Source: CAWAND01 sp963797485 (lineage in GTDB: Bacteria > Chloroflexota > Anaerolineae > Anaerolineales > E44-bin32). From it: a DNA stretch of 64,000 nt. Location: NCBI GenBank assembly GCA_963797485.1, contig CAWCPF010000003.1, positions 1,054,001 to 1,118,000 of the forward strand, given 5' to 3'. Shown in pieces: positions 1 to 10,215 of the stretch (the stretch's first letter is position 1; each line of letters begins with the position of its first letter). The notes below the pieces were generated by a model. It saw only the letters and a list, made by a program, of their open reading frames with translations, was not told the origin of the DNA and made no database searches. The translations under genes were made by a program, and so were the position numbers.

Positions 1-1
1 G

Positions 2-1225
2 GCCCTGCTCACCCCTGCGGCCACCGTCTTCGCCTGCCGCCTGGCGCGCCCGGTCTTGAAGCTGGCGGCTGGACAGCTCGGTGCCATGGCGGCGCGCACG
101 ATCGATCGAGCTCTCAGCCGCACCAGCGTGGCCATCGCCGCGCTCATGGTGGCGCTTGCGGTCACCATCGGCGTTGGTCTCATGGTCGACAGCTTTCGCA
201 GCACCGTCGTCAACTGGCTGGACCTCACCCTGCCGGCGGATATTTACCTCTCGGCCCCGGCCGCCGGGGGCACGCGCCCAACCGCCAGCCTGCCGGCCGA
301 ATTGGCAGAGCGGCTGAAGATAATCCCCGGCATCCAGACGGTGGAGACCTTTCGAGGCGTGACCGTGCCAGGCGGGGAGGGCCCCATTCAACTCTCCGTG
401 GCCGATGCCCGTCGGGAGCGAGCCGCAGGCTTGTACCGCTTCTCGAGCGGATCGCCGCGGGCGACGTGGGACCGGGTGCTGCAGGGTGCCGTGATCGTGA
501 ACGAGCCGTTCGCCGTGCGGCACGCCATCGACGGCGCCGGTGGGACGGTGGAGCTTCTGACCGATCGTGGCTGGCACACGTTTCCTGTCGCCGGGGTTTA
601 CTACGACTACGCCACCGACCAGGATGGCGTGCTGATGGCGGACAGCGTGTACCGCCAATATTGGAACGACCGCTCGATTTCGTCCATGTCGGTCTTCGTG
701 GCTCCAGGCGCGGACGTAGCTGTCGTTGCCCAGGCGGCACGGGAGGCGATGCAAGGCGCCGGCCTGGAGATTTAAACCAACCGTTCGCTGCGCGAGCAAG
801 CGTTGGCGATCTTCGATCGGACCTTCGCCATCACGGCCGCCCTCCGGCTTCTGGCCATCTTGGTTGCCTTCGTGGGCGTCCTGAGCGCCTTGTTGGCGCT
901 GCAGCTGGAACGGCGCCAGGAGCTGGCCACGCTCGTTGCGCTCGGCCTGACCGAAAGAGGCTTGTGGACGCTAAACCTGATGGAAACCGGATTGATCGGC
1001 CTCATCGCCGGGGTTTGCTCCATCCCGGTCGGACTGGTGCTGGCGGCCGTTCTGGCCTACGTGATCAACGTGCGCTCGTTCGGGTGGACGATCGAGCTTC
1101 AGGTTGACCCCTGGATCCTGGCGCAAGCCGTGCTGCTGGGGGTGGTGGCGTCTTTGCTGGCCGGTGTTTACCCGGTGATCCGCTTGACCCGGATGCCGGC
1201 GGCCGAAGGTCTCAGACGTGAGTGA
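2..1225 (+). pseudogene. FtsX/MacB-type ABC transporter permease, 5'-partial, split by an internal TAA
   Basis: The frame is already open at base 2, so the gene begins outside the window. It reads as an FtsX-family permease: an extracytoplasmic middle part (about 240-770), then the conserved entry into the C-terminal domain (AIFDRTFAIT) and three hydrophobic segments (about 836-905, 985-1070, 1120-1190). Such permeases work with an ATPase to move or extract lipids or lipoproteins across the cytoplasmic membrane. A TAA at 773-775 interrupts the frame, yet both sides are in the same frame and join smoothly; one C-to-T change from CAA would explain it. The next gene encodes a secreted lipocalin-like protein, a known partner arrangement (AttEFGH-like operons). 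Confidence 0.75.
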
Positions 1226-1281
1226 TGGATTGAGCGCCGCGAGCGCGCTGGGGTTGGAGATGAGATATCAATCCGAGCCGG

Positions 1282-2446
1282 ATGAGGGACACTGTGCGTA
1301 GAGTCGTGATCGGAATGGGTCTGGGTATTCTCGCCCTGGCCGGGATGTGGTGGTGGCTGAGGCCGGCCGGCGCGCCGGCGGCTGGGCCGGATATTGAATG
1401 GGCGCCCATGGCCCCGCCGGTGTTTGCACGCGGGTAGCCCCGCGCCCCTTTGTGTACCCGATCGACCTGGGGCCGCATCTCGAATATCAGACCGAGTGGT
1501 GGTACTACACCGGCAATCTCGAGACCGCTGACGGCCGGCACTTTGGCTATCAGCTGACGTTCTTCCGGCGCGGCCTGAGTTCCTGACGCAAACAACCGAG
1601 GCGGAGACCTGGCGACACGTGAGATCTACTTCGCCCACCTGGCGCTGACCGACGTGTCGGCCGGCCGGCATCTCAACTGGGAGCGGTTCAGCCGCGGGGC
1701 CCTGGGGCTGGCGGGCGCCACGGGCGAGCCGTACCGCGTGTGGCTCGAAGACTGGCAGGTGCAATCCCCCGATAGGGAAGGGCGGTTCCTGGAGCTTGCG
1801 GCCGGGGCCGAAGGCGATCAACTTGAATCTTAATTTGGAGTCAACCAAACCGTATGTCCCCAATGGCGATCGCGGGCTGAGTCCCAAAGGGCTCGAGGCC
1901 GGCAATGCCTCGTACTACTTGAGCGGGACACGCCTGGCGACAAACGGGCAGATCCGTCTGGGGGACGAGGTGCTGGACGTCCACGGTTTGAGCTGGTTCG
2001 ACCATGAGTGGAGCACCAGTGCGCTCGACGCCCAGGCCGTCGGTTGGGACTGGTTCAGCCTGCAGCTCTCGGACGGACGTGACTTGATGCTGTTCCAGGT
2101 CCGCCAGGCGGATGGGACGCTGTCGCCGGTGTCATCCGGCACGCTGGTGGAAGCCGACGGGGCCGCCATCCCGCTCACCGCCGGCCAGATGCGCGTCACG
2201 GCCGACGGCGAGTGGCACAGCCCCGAATCCGGTGCCGATTATCCGTCCGGTTGGCAGATCTCGATCCCTGAGTATGACCTCGACTTGCATGTCGACGCGT
2301 GGCTCGACGACCAGGAGATGCGTGTCAGCCTCACCTACTGGGAAGGCGCCGTTCGAATCACCGGTGCCAGCCGGGGGGCCGCAGTTTCGGGCAACGGCTA
2401 TGTCGAGCTGACGGGATACGCTGGGAGTTTGCAGGGGGCCTTCTGA
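1282..2446 (+). pseudogene. lipocalin-like (CrtC/AttH-type) secreted protein, frameshifted
   Basis: The product starts at ATG 1282 with an N-terminal membrane anchor or signal (VVIGMGLGILALAGMWWWL). It continues as a carotenoid 1,2-hydratase/AttH-like fold: HLEYQTEWWYYTGNL, then WFDHEWSTSALD and VGWDWFSLQLSDG, all typical of the family. The reading frame changes near 1430, 1580 and 1800-1830, so no single ORF covers it; the longest intact part is 1796-2446. It directly follows the FtsX permease, as in ABC systems that deliver a lipocalin-like protein. The family assignment is firm. Enzymatic hydratase activity is not implied. The frameshifts may be decay or sequence error. Confidence 0.7.
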
Positions 2447-2447
2447 C

Positions 2448-3170
2448 CTACAGCAGAATCCACCCGAGCGCGACGGCGGCGGCGGTGATGGTCAGGTTGT
2501 CCACATCGTCCAGCGGCAGCGATTTGACCATCGTCCCCGCCAGCGCGATCAGGGCCACGCTTCCCGCCAGGCGCGCGGTTGAGACCGGCTCGGCGTAAGT
2601 CCCGGCCCACTGGAAGAGGCCGGTGAACACCAGACCGAAAACCAGGCCGCCCGCCAGCATGGCCGCCGATCCGGCCCAGGTCTTGCGCGAATTGTAGGGC
2701 AGGGGGGCACCGGCGACGCGCCGGCCGACCACGTCCGCCAGCCCATCTCCTCCGCACATCAACATCAGGGCCAGGATCCCAATCGGCGAGGTGCGCCAGA
2801 AGATCAGCGTGCAGGCAACGAAGACCAGGCCGTAGAAGAGGGGGCCGCGCAGGATCTCACGCCGGTCTCCGTGACGCGTCATGGCCGCCACTGCCTGCGG
2901 ATCGGCGATCAGGCCCATCCCGACCAGCACGAATTGGGCGGTGATCAGCAGCGGCACGAGCGCCGCCAGGACACGCGCCGTTGGCTGGGGGCTGAACAGC
3001 AGCCAGCACATCACGAAGAGCGGACCGGTGCCGATGTGGATGATTTTGCGACTGAGCCGTGGTTCCAACTTGCCTCGTCCCGCCAGTCCATCGATGAGAC
3101 GCAGCCACGCCAGGGCGACCGCCAATGTGATGATGGTCGCCAGGATGTCTCTCAGCCAGGCTGGGGTCAT
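2448..3170 (-). CDS. phytol/dolichol kinase-like CTP-dependent membrane kinase
   Basis: A 240-residue polytopic membrane protein of the phytol kinase (VTE5)/dolichol kinase/CdsA-related family, which phosphorylates long-chain isoprenoid alcohols, usually with CTP. Family motifs are present: RKIIHIGTG at residues 41-49, GGDGLADVVGRR at 140-151 and RKTWAGS at 162-168. Hydrophobic helices fill the rest. It converges tail-to-tail with the lipocalin gene, with one base between the stops. The substrate (phytol, farnesol or another prenol) cannot be read from sequence. Confidence 0.75.
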   Translation of the reverse strand: MTPAWLRDILATIITLAVALAWLRLIDGLAGRGKLEPRLSRKIIHIGTGPLFVMCWLLFSPQPTARVLAALVPLLITAQFVLVGMGLIADPQAVAAMTRHGDRREILRGPLFYGLVFVACTLIFWRTSPIGILALMLMCGGDGLADVVGRRVAGAPLPYNSRKTWAGSAAMLAGGLVFGLVFTGLFQWAGTYAEPVSTARLAGSVALIALAGTMVKSLPLDDVDNLTITAAAVALGWILL

Positions 3171-3301
3171 AAGGGCCTCGATTATGATGAAATCGGACGG
3201 TGCCAGCGGTCGCTTTTGAGCGTAGGCCGAACCCGATGGTGCGTCAAGCCCAGGCAGATGTGACTGGGCTCACGATGAAGAACGGTCGTTGGAGGGTGTG
3301 C

Positions 3302-4153
3302 GTGGAAGCAGGCAAGCTAGATCCGCGGACCAGGTTGGGCCCGGTCGAACTGAGCGTTTCGAATTCGAGCGGGCCCTGTTCTTCTATCAGCGCGTGCTTG
3401 GTCTGGTCGAGTGCAGCCGCGCCGACGGGCAGGTGGCCCTGGGCGTGCCCGGATCCGGGACCCTGATCGGGCTGCAGGAAAAGCCCACGGCGGTTCGCAA
3501 GCCGGCGCACAGCACCGGCTTGTATCACTATGCCATTCTTGTGCCGTCACGCCCGGCGCTGGCGGGCGTGCTGCAGCGGCTGGTCGCCAGGGGCTACCCG
3601 CTCCAGGGCGCCGCCGACCACCTGGTGAGCGAAGCGCTCTACCTGGCTGATCCGGACGGCAACGGGATCGAGATCTACCGCGACCGGCCGAGGCAGGATT
3701 GGCCCCGGATGGGGGAGCAGATTTCAGATGGCCACCGACCCGCTGGACTTCGACGGATTGCTGGCGGAGGCGCCCGAACCGCAAGGCGATGGAAGCGATT
3801 TGCCGGGGGGCACGGTCATCGGCCATGTGCATCTGCACGTGGCCGATCTGGCGGCGGCGGTTGACTTCTACGAAAACAAGGTGGGTTTTGAGCGCATGAT
3901 GGTTCTGGGTGATCACGCCGCGTTCCTGTCGGTCGGGGGCTACCACCATCACATCGGCCTCAACACCTGGGCGGGCGTGGGTGCTCCGCCGCCCCCGGAA
4001 AATGCCGTCGGATTGGAGCGCTGGACGCTGGTGGTTCCGGATGAGGCCGCCGAGAGGGCCCTGGCGGAGCGGCTGAGAACTAACGCCGGCGCGCCGAACG
4101 GGCATACTGCCCAGGACCCGTCGGGCAACCGGGTTCATTTCGTTACGGGCTGA
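3302..4153 (+). pseudogene. two-domain VOC / CatE-like extradiol dioxygenase, frameshifted
   Basis: Two tandem vicinal-oxygen-chelate modules, as in catechol-2,3-dioxygenase CatE-like proteins. The N-terminal module starts at GTG 3302 behind a GGAGG box (LGPVELSVS, then ALFFYQRVLGLV and a C-terminal DPDGNGIEIYRDRP). The C-terminal module contains GHVHLHVADLAAAVDFYENKVGF and ends DPSGNRVHF. The frame shifts near 3365 and near 3728; the second module (3728-4153) is intact. The two-module length (about 284 residues) matches the family. The true substrate is unknown. Confidence 0.7.
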
Positions 4154-4175
4154 TTATGTGGCTCGGCGGCCGCGC

Positions 4176-4581
4176 TCAGCCGCTGGGATGGCCGGCCAGG
4201 TAAGCCTGGAGGGGCTTGAAATAGTAGTCGACCCACCCCTCACGGTACTGTTCGGCCTGGCCATCAGGGATGTCGGTGTGGTGGAGGCTGCAGCCGCGTG
4301 CCGTCGTCCTCCGGGACCAACTCGATCTCCACCTTTGAGTTGGGTGCGTCGTCCGGGAACTCGGTTGTGCGCCAGGATTGGACGATCTTGCGATCCGGTT
4401 CGAGGGCGAGGAATTGCCCGGCGATGTAGCCGTCCCAGGCCGTGTGCTGCCCGCCGACGCGGGCATCAACCGAGGCCTGGGCTCCGGTGAACACGCTGTG
4501 GGCCTCCGAATCCAGCCACGCTGTGTACACTTCGTGTGGTTCGGCGGGAAAGAACTCGCTGACCTCGATCGATTCGGTCAT
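4176..4581 (-). pseudogene. SRPBCC (AHSA1-like) domain protein, one frameshift
   Basis: Read leftward from ATG 4581: MTESIEVSEFFPAEPHEVYTAWLDSEAHSVFTG is a typical AHSA1/START-like N-terminus. The middle strand pattern (IVQSWRTTEFPD, SKVEIELVPEDDGTRL) and the C-terminal helix (EQYREGWVDYYFKPLQAYL) complete the fold. A frameshift near 4285-4295 splits it after DDGTRL. The family binds hydrophobic ligands or acts as an Hsp90 co-chaperone-like domain; no specific role can be given. It is divergent from the TetR gene across 204 bp. Confidence 0.7.
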
Positions 4582-4745
4582 GGCAGCACCTATCAGTCTC
4601 GGTTTCGCGTTAGGGTGGATTGGCGGCGGCGGGGGGTCGTCGCGCCGGTGGTTGGGCTGGCTTCTAGACTACCACAGGTCGGGCGCCCGCAACCGGGCAA
4701 CCTGGTTGACTCCGCCGCTTGAGCCGTGATAGGATGGCGTCAAAC

Positions 4746-4767
4746 CCCTACCGACCGGTCGGTAGGG
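4746..4767. promoter_or_regulatory. 22-bp perfect palindrome, probable TetR operator
   Basis: A perfect inverted repeat with core CCGACCGGTCGG lies 18 bp before the TetR start codon. Its length and symmetry fit a TetR-family dimer site, so autoregulation and control of the downstream beta-oxidation genes are inferred. Confidence 0.7.
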
Positions 4768-4785
4768 AAGTGACGCAGGGACAAT

Positions 4786-5376
4786 ATGCGGCGAGAAGAG
4801 ATCCTGCAGGCGGCAGCTCAGATCTTCCGTGAGAAGGGCTACGCCGCTGCCTCGATGCAGGATATCGCCGACGCGGTTGGGCTTAAGAAAGCCAGCCTGT
4901 ATCATCACGTCGCCGGCAAACAGGCCATCCTGCTCGCCCTGCTCGATCACGCGCTCGATCTGCTCCTGGAAGACATCGAAAGGGTTCAAAGGACCGACCT
5001 TGAGCCGGCGGAGATGCTGTGCGCCGCGATCCGCGCCTATGTGGCTCGGCTGGCCGGCCAGGCGGATCTGGCGGCGGTCCTGCTGCTCGAGTACCGCCGT
5101 CTGGCCCCCGAACTGAGAACGCAGCACATCGAACGGCGGGACCGCGTGGAAGCCGCCTGGCGGGACATCCTCCGCCGGGGGATGGCCGCCGGCCAGCTCA
5201 GGCAGGTCGACCCGGACCTGGCCGGGTTTGCGCTGCTGGGGGTGCAGAACTGGATGATCACCTGGTACCGCCCGGAAGGCCGCCTCACTCCGGAGCAACT
5301 GGCCGGGGCATTTTGTGACCTGTTTCTGGATGGACTCCGGCCAAGGCCGGGTTCCAGCGACCCCGTCAAGACCTGA
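4786..5376 (+). CDS. TetR-family transcriptional regulator (KstR2/FadR-like)
   Basis: A 196-residue TetR repressor. The helix-turn-helix lies at about residues 21-49 (AASMQDIADAVGLKKASLYHHVAGKQAIL). The C-terminal ligand domain resembles acyl-CoA-responsive regulators with the WRDILRRGMAAGQLR segment. It is the first gene of a rightward fatty-acid degradation cluster and has a palindromic operator directly upstream, so it probably represses the cluster until an acyl-CoA binds. The ligand is an inference from gene context. Confidence 0.85.
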   Translation: MRREEILQAAAQIFREKGYAAASMQDIADAVGLKKASLYHHVAGKQAILLALLDHALDLLLEDIERVQRTDLEPAEMLCAAIRAYVARLAGQADLAAVLLLEYRRLAPELRTQHIERRDRVEAAWRDILRRGMAAGQLRQVDPDLAGFALLGVQNWMITWYRPEGRLTPEQLAGAFCDLFLDGLRPRPGSSDPVKT

Positions 5377-5422
5377 ATTAGCCGCAGCCGCAAGACCGGG
5401 CAGGCCGCCGGGAGGAACAGAG

Positions 5423-6514
5423 ATGTACGGCTTTGAACCCACCGAAGACCAGCAGCGTCTCATCGAAGCCGTGAGTTGATTCGCCGCCAACGACCTGCGA
5501 CCGGCGGCGCATGAGGCTGACGAAGCTGAAAGCTGGCCGCGCCCGGCGATCGAGAAAGGCTGGGGACTGGGCGTCCTGCAGTCCAGCTTGCCTGAAGCCA
5601 TGGGCGGGCTTGGCGAGCGTTCCGCGGTGACCGGCGCGCTGGCCGCCGAGTTCCTGGCGTATGGCGATCCATCGGCTGCCATAGCCATTATGGCGCCCTC
5701 CGGTTTTGCCCTTCCGCTGCTGGAGTTCGGCGCTCCGGAGCAAATTCAAACCTGGCTGCCGGGCCTGGCCGAGGGAGCCTGGCCCCATCTGGCAGCCGCC
5801 TGGGTCGAGCCGTCCTTTGATTTCACGCCCACCGCGCTCAAGACCGTGGCTGCCCCTGACCCCGGCGGTTACCGCCTTGATGGCGAGAAGATCTTCGTCC
5901 CCTTCGCCGATCAGGCTGACGCCCTGCTGGTCTACGCCGACCTGGACGGTTGTGCGCAGGGCTTTGTGGTCCCGGCCGGCGCGGCTGGATTAGAAATCGG
6001 CGCAAGCGACCGGCGGCTGGGCTTGCGCGCCCTGCCTACATTTGGGCTGCGGTTGAACGGAGTCCATGTGGAGTTGTCCGCCCGGCTGGAAGGCGCCCAA
6101 GCCAGCCTCGACCGATGCCTTGGCGCCACCCGAACGGCGACGGCCGGTGTGGCGATTGGGCTGGCCCAGGCGGCGCATGACTACGCCCTGAATTACGCCA
6201 AAGAGCGCCAGGCTTTCGGCAAGCCCATCGCCCAGAAGCAATCCATCGCCTTCATGCTGGCTGAGATGGCCATCGAAATCGAGGCCATCCGCCTTTTGAC
6301 CTGGGAGGCCGCCTGGCAACTGGATCAATCCAAGCCGGAAGCGGCCCACACTGCGTACCTGGCGCTCACCGGGGCGGCCGACATGGCTATGATGGTCACC
6401 GACCGGGCGGTGCAAATCCTTGGCGGCCACGGTTACATCCGCGAGCATCCGGTCGAGCGTTGGATGCGAGATGCGCGCAGCCTGGCCAACCTGGTTGGCC
6501 TGGTGATGGTTTGA
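5423..6514 (+). pseudogene. acyl-CoA dehydrogenase with an in-frame TGA near the N-terminus
   Basis: The start is ATG 5423 behind GGGAGGAAC. The protein begins MYGFEPTEDQQRLIEAVS, meets TGA at 5477-5479, then continues in the same frame FAANDLRPAAHEADEAESWP to 6514. The rest is a complete acyl-CoA dehydrogenase: GYRLDGEKIFVPFADQAD in the FAD/substrate domain, YAKERQAFGKPIAQKQSI and the C-terminal QILGGHGYIREHPVERWMRDARS. CGA to TGA would account for the stop. It catalyses the alpha,beta-dehydrogenation of acyl-CoA. It sits 16 bp before a second acyl-CoA dehydrogenase, possibly its heterodimer partner. Confidence 0.8.
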
Positions 6515-6530
6515 AAGCGGGGAGAGGCCG

Positions 6531-7754
6531 ATGATCGAATTCGAGTGTCCCGACACCATCCAGAAGACCGTCACCATGGTCCAGACCGTGGCTGAGAACA
6601 TGATGCGGCCCCAGTCGCGCACGTTCGATGAGCACGAGCATGACATTCCGTGGGACTACATCAACTTCATCCACCAGGCGATGCGGTCGCTTGGCTCGGG
6701 CTCGCTGGCGCCCCAGCCGAGCCGCGGCGAAGGACCCAACCTGGCCTACCAGCGATTGGCGTTCATGATCGAGAGCCTCTCCTGGGGAGACGCCGGGATG
6801 TACCTGTGCACGCCGGGCGGCGGTCTGGGCGCGGCGGCGGTGGAGGCTACCGGAACCACTGAACAGCGGCAGCGGTTCCTGGCCCGCTTCCAGCAGGAGA
6901 ATCCCGTCTTCGCCGCCATGGCCATGACCGAACCCCAGGCGGGGTCAGATACCTCGGCCATCCGCACGACCGCCGTGCGCGACGGGGACGAGTGGGTGCT
7001 CAACGGGGAGAAGATCTTCATCACCGCCGGGCACAAGTCGATGGTCGACACACCCGGTTTCATCGTGGTGTGGGCGACCATCGAGCCGGGCGCGGGCCGG
7101 CGGGGGATGCGGCCCTTTGTGGTCGAGGCCGGTACGCCGGGTGCGACGATCACCAAAGTCGAACACAAACTCGGCATCCGCGTCAGCGACACCGCCTCGC
7201 TGGTGCTCGCCGACTGCCGCATTCCCTTGGACCACGTCCTGGGCAGCCCGGAAGTCGAGGCCGAAAACACGGGTGGGTTCAAGGGGGCCATGGCGACTTT
7301 CGACGCCACCCGCCCGCTGGTGGCCGCCTCGGCGCTCGGGATCGCCCGGGCCACTCTCGAGCTGTTCAAAGACCTGGCGGTTCAACAGGGGATTGAGCTC
7401 CGCGACGGGCTTCCCCGGAGCCGGATGACCAACCTCGAGCGGGAGCTTGTGGACATGGAAGTGCTGCTTCGCTCCGCCTGGCTGCTGGTGCTTAAGGCGG
7501 TGTGGATGGCCGACCAGCGCAAGCCCAATGCGCTGGCCTCGTCCATGGCCAAGGTCCGCGCCGGGGACGCCGTGGTCAAGATCACCCAGCGGGCCGTCGA
7601 GCTGATGGGGCCGCTTGGCATCAGCCGAGACCAGCTGCTGGAGAAATGGTTCCGTGACGCCAAAATCAACGATCTGTACGAGGGCACCGGCCAGATCAAC
7701 CGGCTGATTGTCGCCCGCCGCATTTTGGGCTACACGCGGCGCGAGCTGGATTGA
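6531..7754 (+). CDS. acyl-CoA dehydrogenase
   Basis: An intact 407-residue flavoprotein dehydrogenase, the usual family length. Visible family motifs are AMAMTEPQAGSDTSAI (about residue 129), DEWVLNGEKIFITAGH (about 153) and the C-terminal LGISRDQLLEKWFRDAKINDLYEGTGQINRLIVARRILG. It oxidises acyl-CoA to trans-2-enoyl-CoA and passes electrons to ETF. It starts 16 bp after the preceding dehydrogenase and ends 16 bp before the FadN-like gene, so the three are co-transcribed. Chain-length preference is not evident. Confidence 0.92.
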   Translation: MIEFECPDTIQKTVTMVQTVAENMMRPQSRTFDEHEHDIPWDYINFIHQAMRSLGSGSLAPQPSRGEGPNLAYQRLAFMIESLSWGDAGMYLCTPGGGLGAAAVEATGTTEQRQRFLARFQQENPVFAAMAMTEPQAGSDTSAIRTTAVRDGDEWVLNGEKIFITAGHKSMVDTPGFIVVWATIEPGAGRRGMRPFVVEAGTPGATITKVEHKLGIRVSDTASLVLADCRIPLDHVLGSPEVEAENTGGFKGAMATFDATRPLVAASALGIARATLELFKDLAVQQGIELRDGLPRSRMTNLERELVDMEVLLRSAWLLVLKAVWMADQRKPNALASSMAKVRAGDAVVKITQRAVELMGPLGISRDQLLEKWFRDAKINDLYEGTGQINRLIVARRILGYTRRELD

Positions 7755-7770
7755 GGATGGGAGCGAACAC

Positions 7771-10215
7771 ATGACCCGCGCCGACCAAGGTTCGAGCCGT
7801 CTGCCGCCGGCGATTCGCCGCGCCGTGGTTATTGGCGCCGGAACGATGGGGGCCCAGATTGCGGCGCACCTGGCCAATGCCGGCGTGCGCGCCACGCTGC
7901 TGGATGTGATCCCGCAATCGTTGACCGAAGCCGAAACCGCCGCCGGCCAGAGTCTCGACGACCGGCCGGTGCGGGACCGCATCGTGCGCGCCGGGCTTGA
8001 GCGGGCGCGCCGGGCGCGCCCGGCAGCGTTCTTCTCTCCTCGCGCCGAGACCTGGATCACGATCGGCAACCTGGACGACGATTTTGAAGCCGTGGCAGAG
8101 GCCGACTGGATCGTCGAGGCGGTCATCGAGCAGCTCGAGCCCAAGCGGGCACTGATGGCCCGCATCGACGCCCTGCGCCGCGACGACGCGCTGGTGAGCA
8201 CCAACACCTCCGGCATCCCGGTAAGCCAAATTGCCGATGGCCGATCGGCCTCGTTTCGAAGCCACTTTCTGGGGACGCATTTCTTCAATCCGCCGCGCTA
8301 TCTCAAGCTGCTTGAACTCATCCCCACGCCTGACACGGAGCCCGAAGTGATGGACTTCTTCGAACGCTTCGGGCAACACCGCCTGGGCAAAGGCGTGGTG
8401 CGCTGCAAAGACACGCCCAACTTCATCGCCAACCGGCTGGGATCGGTGGGCGGCGCGTTCGTGCTCGACTTTGCGCTCCAGCATGGCTACAGCGTGGAGG
8501 AGGTCGACGCGCTCACCGGCCCGCTGATCGGCCGGCCCAAAACAGCCACATTTCGGCTGCTGGACCTGGTCGGATCGGACGTGTCCATGGGCGTGCGCCG
8601 GAACCTGGCCCAGGCGCTGCCGCAGGATGAGGCCATCCCATATCTGAGCGCACCCGAGGCCGACCGGCTGGCGCAAACCATGCTCGACCGGGGCTGGCTG
8701 GGGAACAAGACCGGACAGGGTTTCTACAAGACCGTGCCGACCGAAGACGGAAAAGAATTCTGGCCCTTGAATCTCAAAAGCCTCGAGTATGAAGCGCCAG
8801 CCCATCCGCGCTTTGAGGGCGTGGCCGCCGTCAAGGATCTGCCCACGCCGACGGAGCGAATCCAGGCCCTGCTGGCACAAGACGACCGGGCGGGCGAGTT
8901 TGTGAAAAATGTCACATATTTCAGCCTGGCGTATGCCTCGAATCGGGTGCCTGAAATCGCCGACACACCCGCCCCGATTGATGATGCTGTTCGCTGGGGG
9001 TTCAACCATGAGCTTGGGCCGTTCGAGCTCTGGGACGCACTCGGCGTGGCCAAGACTTCGGCCGCCATGCGCGACGCGGGGTATGAGCCGGCGGCGTGGG
9101 TGACGGCGATGCTCAGCCGCGGGGTCGAGTCGTTCTACAAGCTCGAAAACGACATCCCGGTGGCCGTCTACGACCCGAAATCCGGAACCCTGCAATCGCG
9201 GCTGGGGCGCCACGGCTCTGGCTCACGCAGCCCGCACGTGAGCCAGGACCAGGTCATGGAGTCCAACGCCGGCGCCAGTCTGCTGGACTTGGGCGATGGC
9301 GTGGCCGGCCTGCGCATGCACGCGCAGGGCAATGCCCTGGATGAGGACGTGCTCACGATGCTCGATCGCAGCCTGGCACGCGTCGAGGCAGGGTTTGCCG
9401 GGCTGGTGATCGACAGCCAGGCGGATGATTTCTCGTTCGGGGCGAATCTGATGGTGGTCGCCCTGGCGGCGCAAAATGGCTTGTGGGACCAGCTCGAGAC
9501 CGCCATTCGGACCCTCCAGGCGCTTACCCAACGCCTGCAATCGAGTTCGTTCCCGGTGGTGGTGGCGGCCGCCGGCCGGGCGTTGGGCGGGGGCTGCGAG
9601 ATCATCATGCATGCTTCCCGGGTGGTGGCCGCCGCCGAAACCTACATCGGCTTGGTGGAGGTCGGCGCCGGCCTGATCCCAGCCGGCGGAGGCTGCAAAG
9701 AGGTGCTGCGCCGGCGGTTGAACCCGTTCATGAGCGTGCCTGGAGCCCAGCCGCTGCCCGCTCTTCAAGCCATCTTCGAGACGGTTGGCCAGGCGAAAGT
9801 CGGCACGAGCGCCGAGGAATCCGCCGACCTGGGCTATCTGGGGCCCGCCGACCGGGTGGTGATGAACCGGGATGAGCTGCTGGCCGAAGCCAAGCAGGAG
9901 GTCCTGCACCTGGCGCGAGACTACCGGCCGCCGGCGCCGGTCAAGATCTACGCCGCCGGGCGGGACGCGCTGGCGGCTCTGCAGGTTGGGGTGTTCATGT
10001 TCCGGGAGGCGGGGGCGCTCAGCGAGTATGATGCGCATATCGGGCACAAGTTGGCCGGCGTGCTGACCGGGGGTGAGTTGAGCCAGCCGGCCTGGGTCGA
10101 GCCGGCCTGGATCCTGGATCTCGAACGCGAGGCGTTCCTGTCCCTGGCAGGAGAGGCCAAAACCCAGGCGCGGATGTGGCATGTGCTGCAGACGGGGAAG
10201 GCGCTCAGGAACTAG
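7771..10215 (+). CDS. fadN: bifunctional 3-hydroxyacyl-CoA dehydrogenase / enoyl-CoA hydratase (FadN-type)
   Basis: An 814-residue fusion. The N-terminal NAD-binding Rossmann motif VVIGAGTMGAQ is at residues 19-29, followed by the 3HCDH domain (STNTSGIPVSQIA, GTHFFNPPRYLKLLELIPT, IANRLG). A C-terminal crotonase domain follows (GRALGGGCEIIMHASRVVAA, GLVEVGAGLIPAGGG). The domain order, dehydrogenase first, is that of Bacillus-type FadN rather than FadB/FadJ. ATG 7771 is preferred over upstream in-frame codons because it follows the dehydrogenase stop with a GAGGATGGGAG box. It performs the hydration and second oxidation of beta-oxidation. Confidence 0.92.
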   Translation: MTRADQGSSRLPPAIRRAVVIGAGTMGAQIAAHLANAGVRATLLDVIPQSLTEAETAAGQSLDDRPVRDRIVRAGLERARRARPAAFFSPRAETWITIGNLDDDFEAVAEADWIVEAVIEQLEPKRALMARIDALRRDDALVSTNTSGIPVSQIADGRSASFRSHFLGTHFFNPPRYLKLLELIPTPDTEPEVMDFFERFGQHRLGKGVVRCKDTPNFIANRLGSVGGAFVLDFALQHGYSVEEVDALTGPLIGRPKTATFRLLDLVGSDVSMGVRRNLAQALPQDEAIPYLSAPEADRLAQTMLDRGWLGNKTGQGFYKTVPTEDGKEFWPLNLKSLEYEAPAHPRFEGVAAVKDLPTPTERIQALLAQDDRAGEFVKNVTYFSLAYASNRVPEIADTPAPIDDAVRWGFNHELGPFELWDALGVAKTSAAMRDAGYEPAAWVTAMLSRGVESFYKLENDIPVAVYDPKSGTLQSRLGRHGSGSRSPHVSQDQVMESNAGASLLDLGDGVAGLRMHAQGNALDEDVLTMLDRSLARVEAGFAGLVIDSQADDFSFGANLMVVALAAQNGLWDQLETAIRTLQALTQRLQSSSFPVVVAAAGRALGGGCEIIMHASRVVAAAETYIGLVEVGAGLIPAGGGCKEVLRRRLNPFMSVPGAQPLPALQAIFETVGQAKVGTSAEESADLGYLGPADRVVMNRDELLAEAKQEVLHLARDYRPPAPVKIYAAGRDALAALQVGVFMFREAGALSEYDAHIGHKLAGVLTGGELSQPAWVEPAWILDLEREAFLSLAGEAKTQARMWHVLQTGKALRN

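Noticed and set aside
773..5479. Stop-codon reassignment or recoding as explanation for in-frame stops
   Set aside because: TAA, TAG and TGA all occur as internal stops and all three also end intact genes, so no single reassignment fits.
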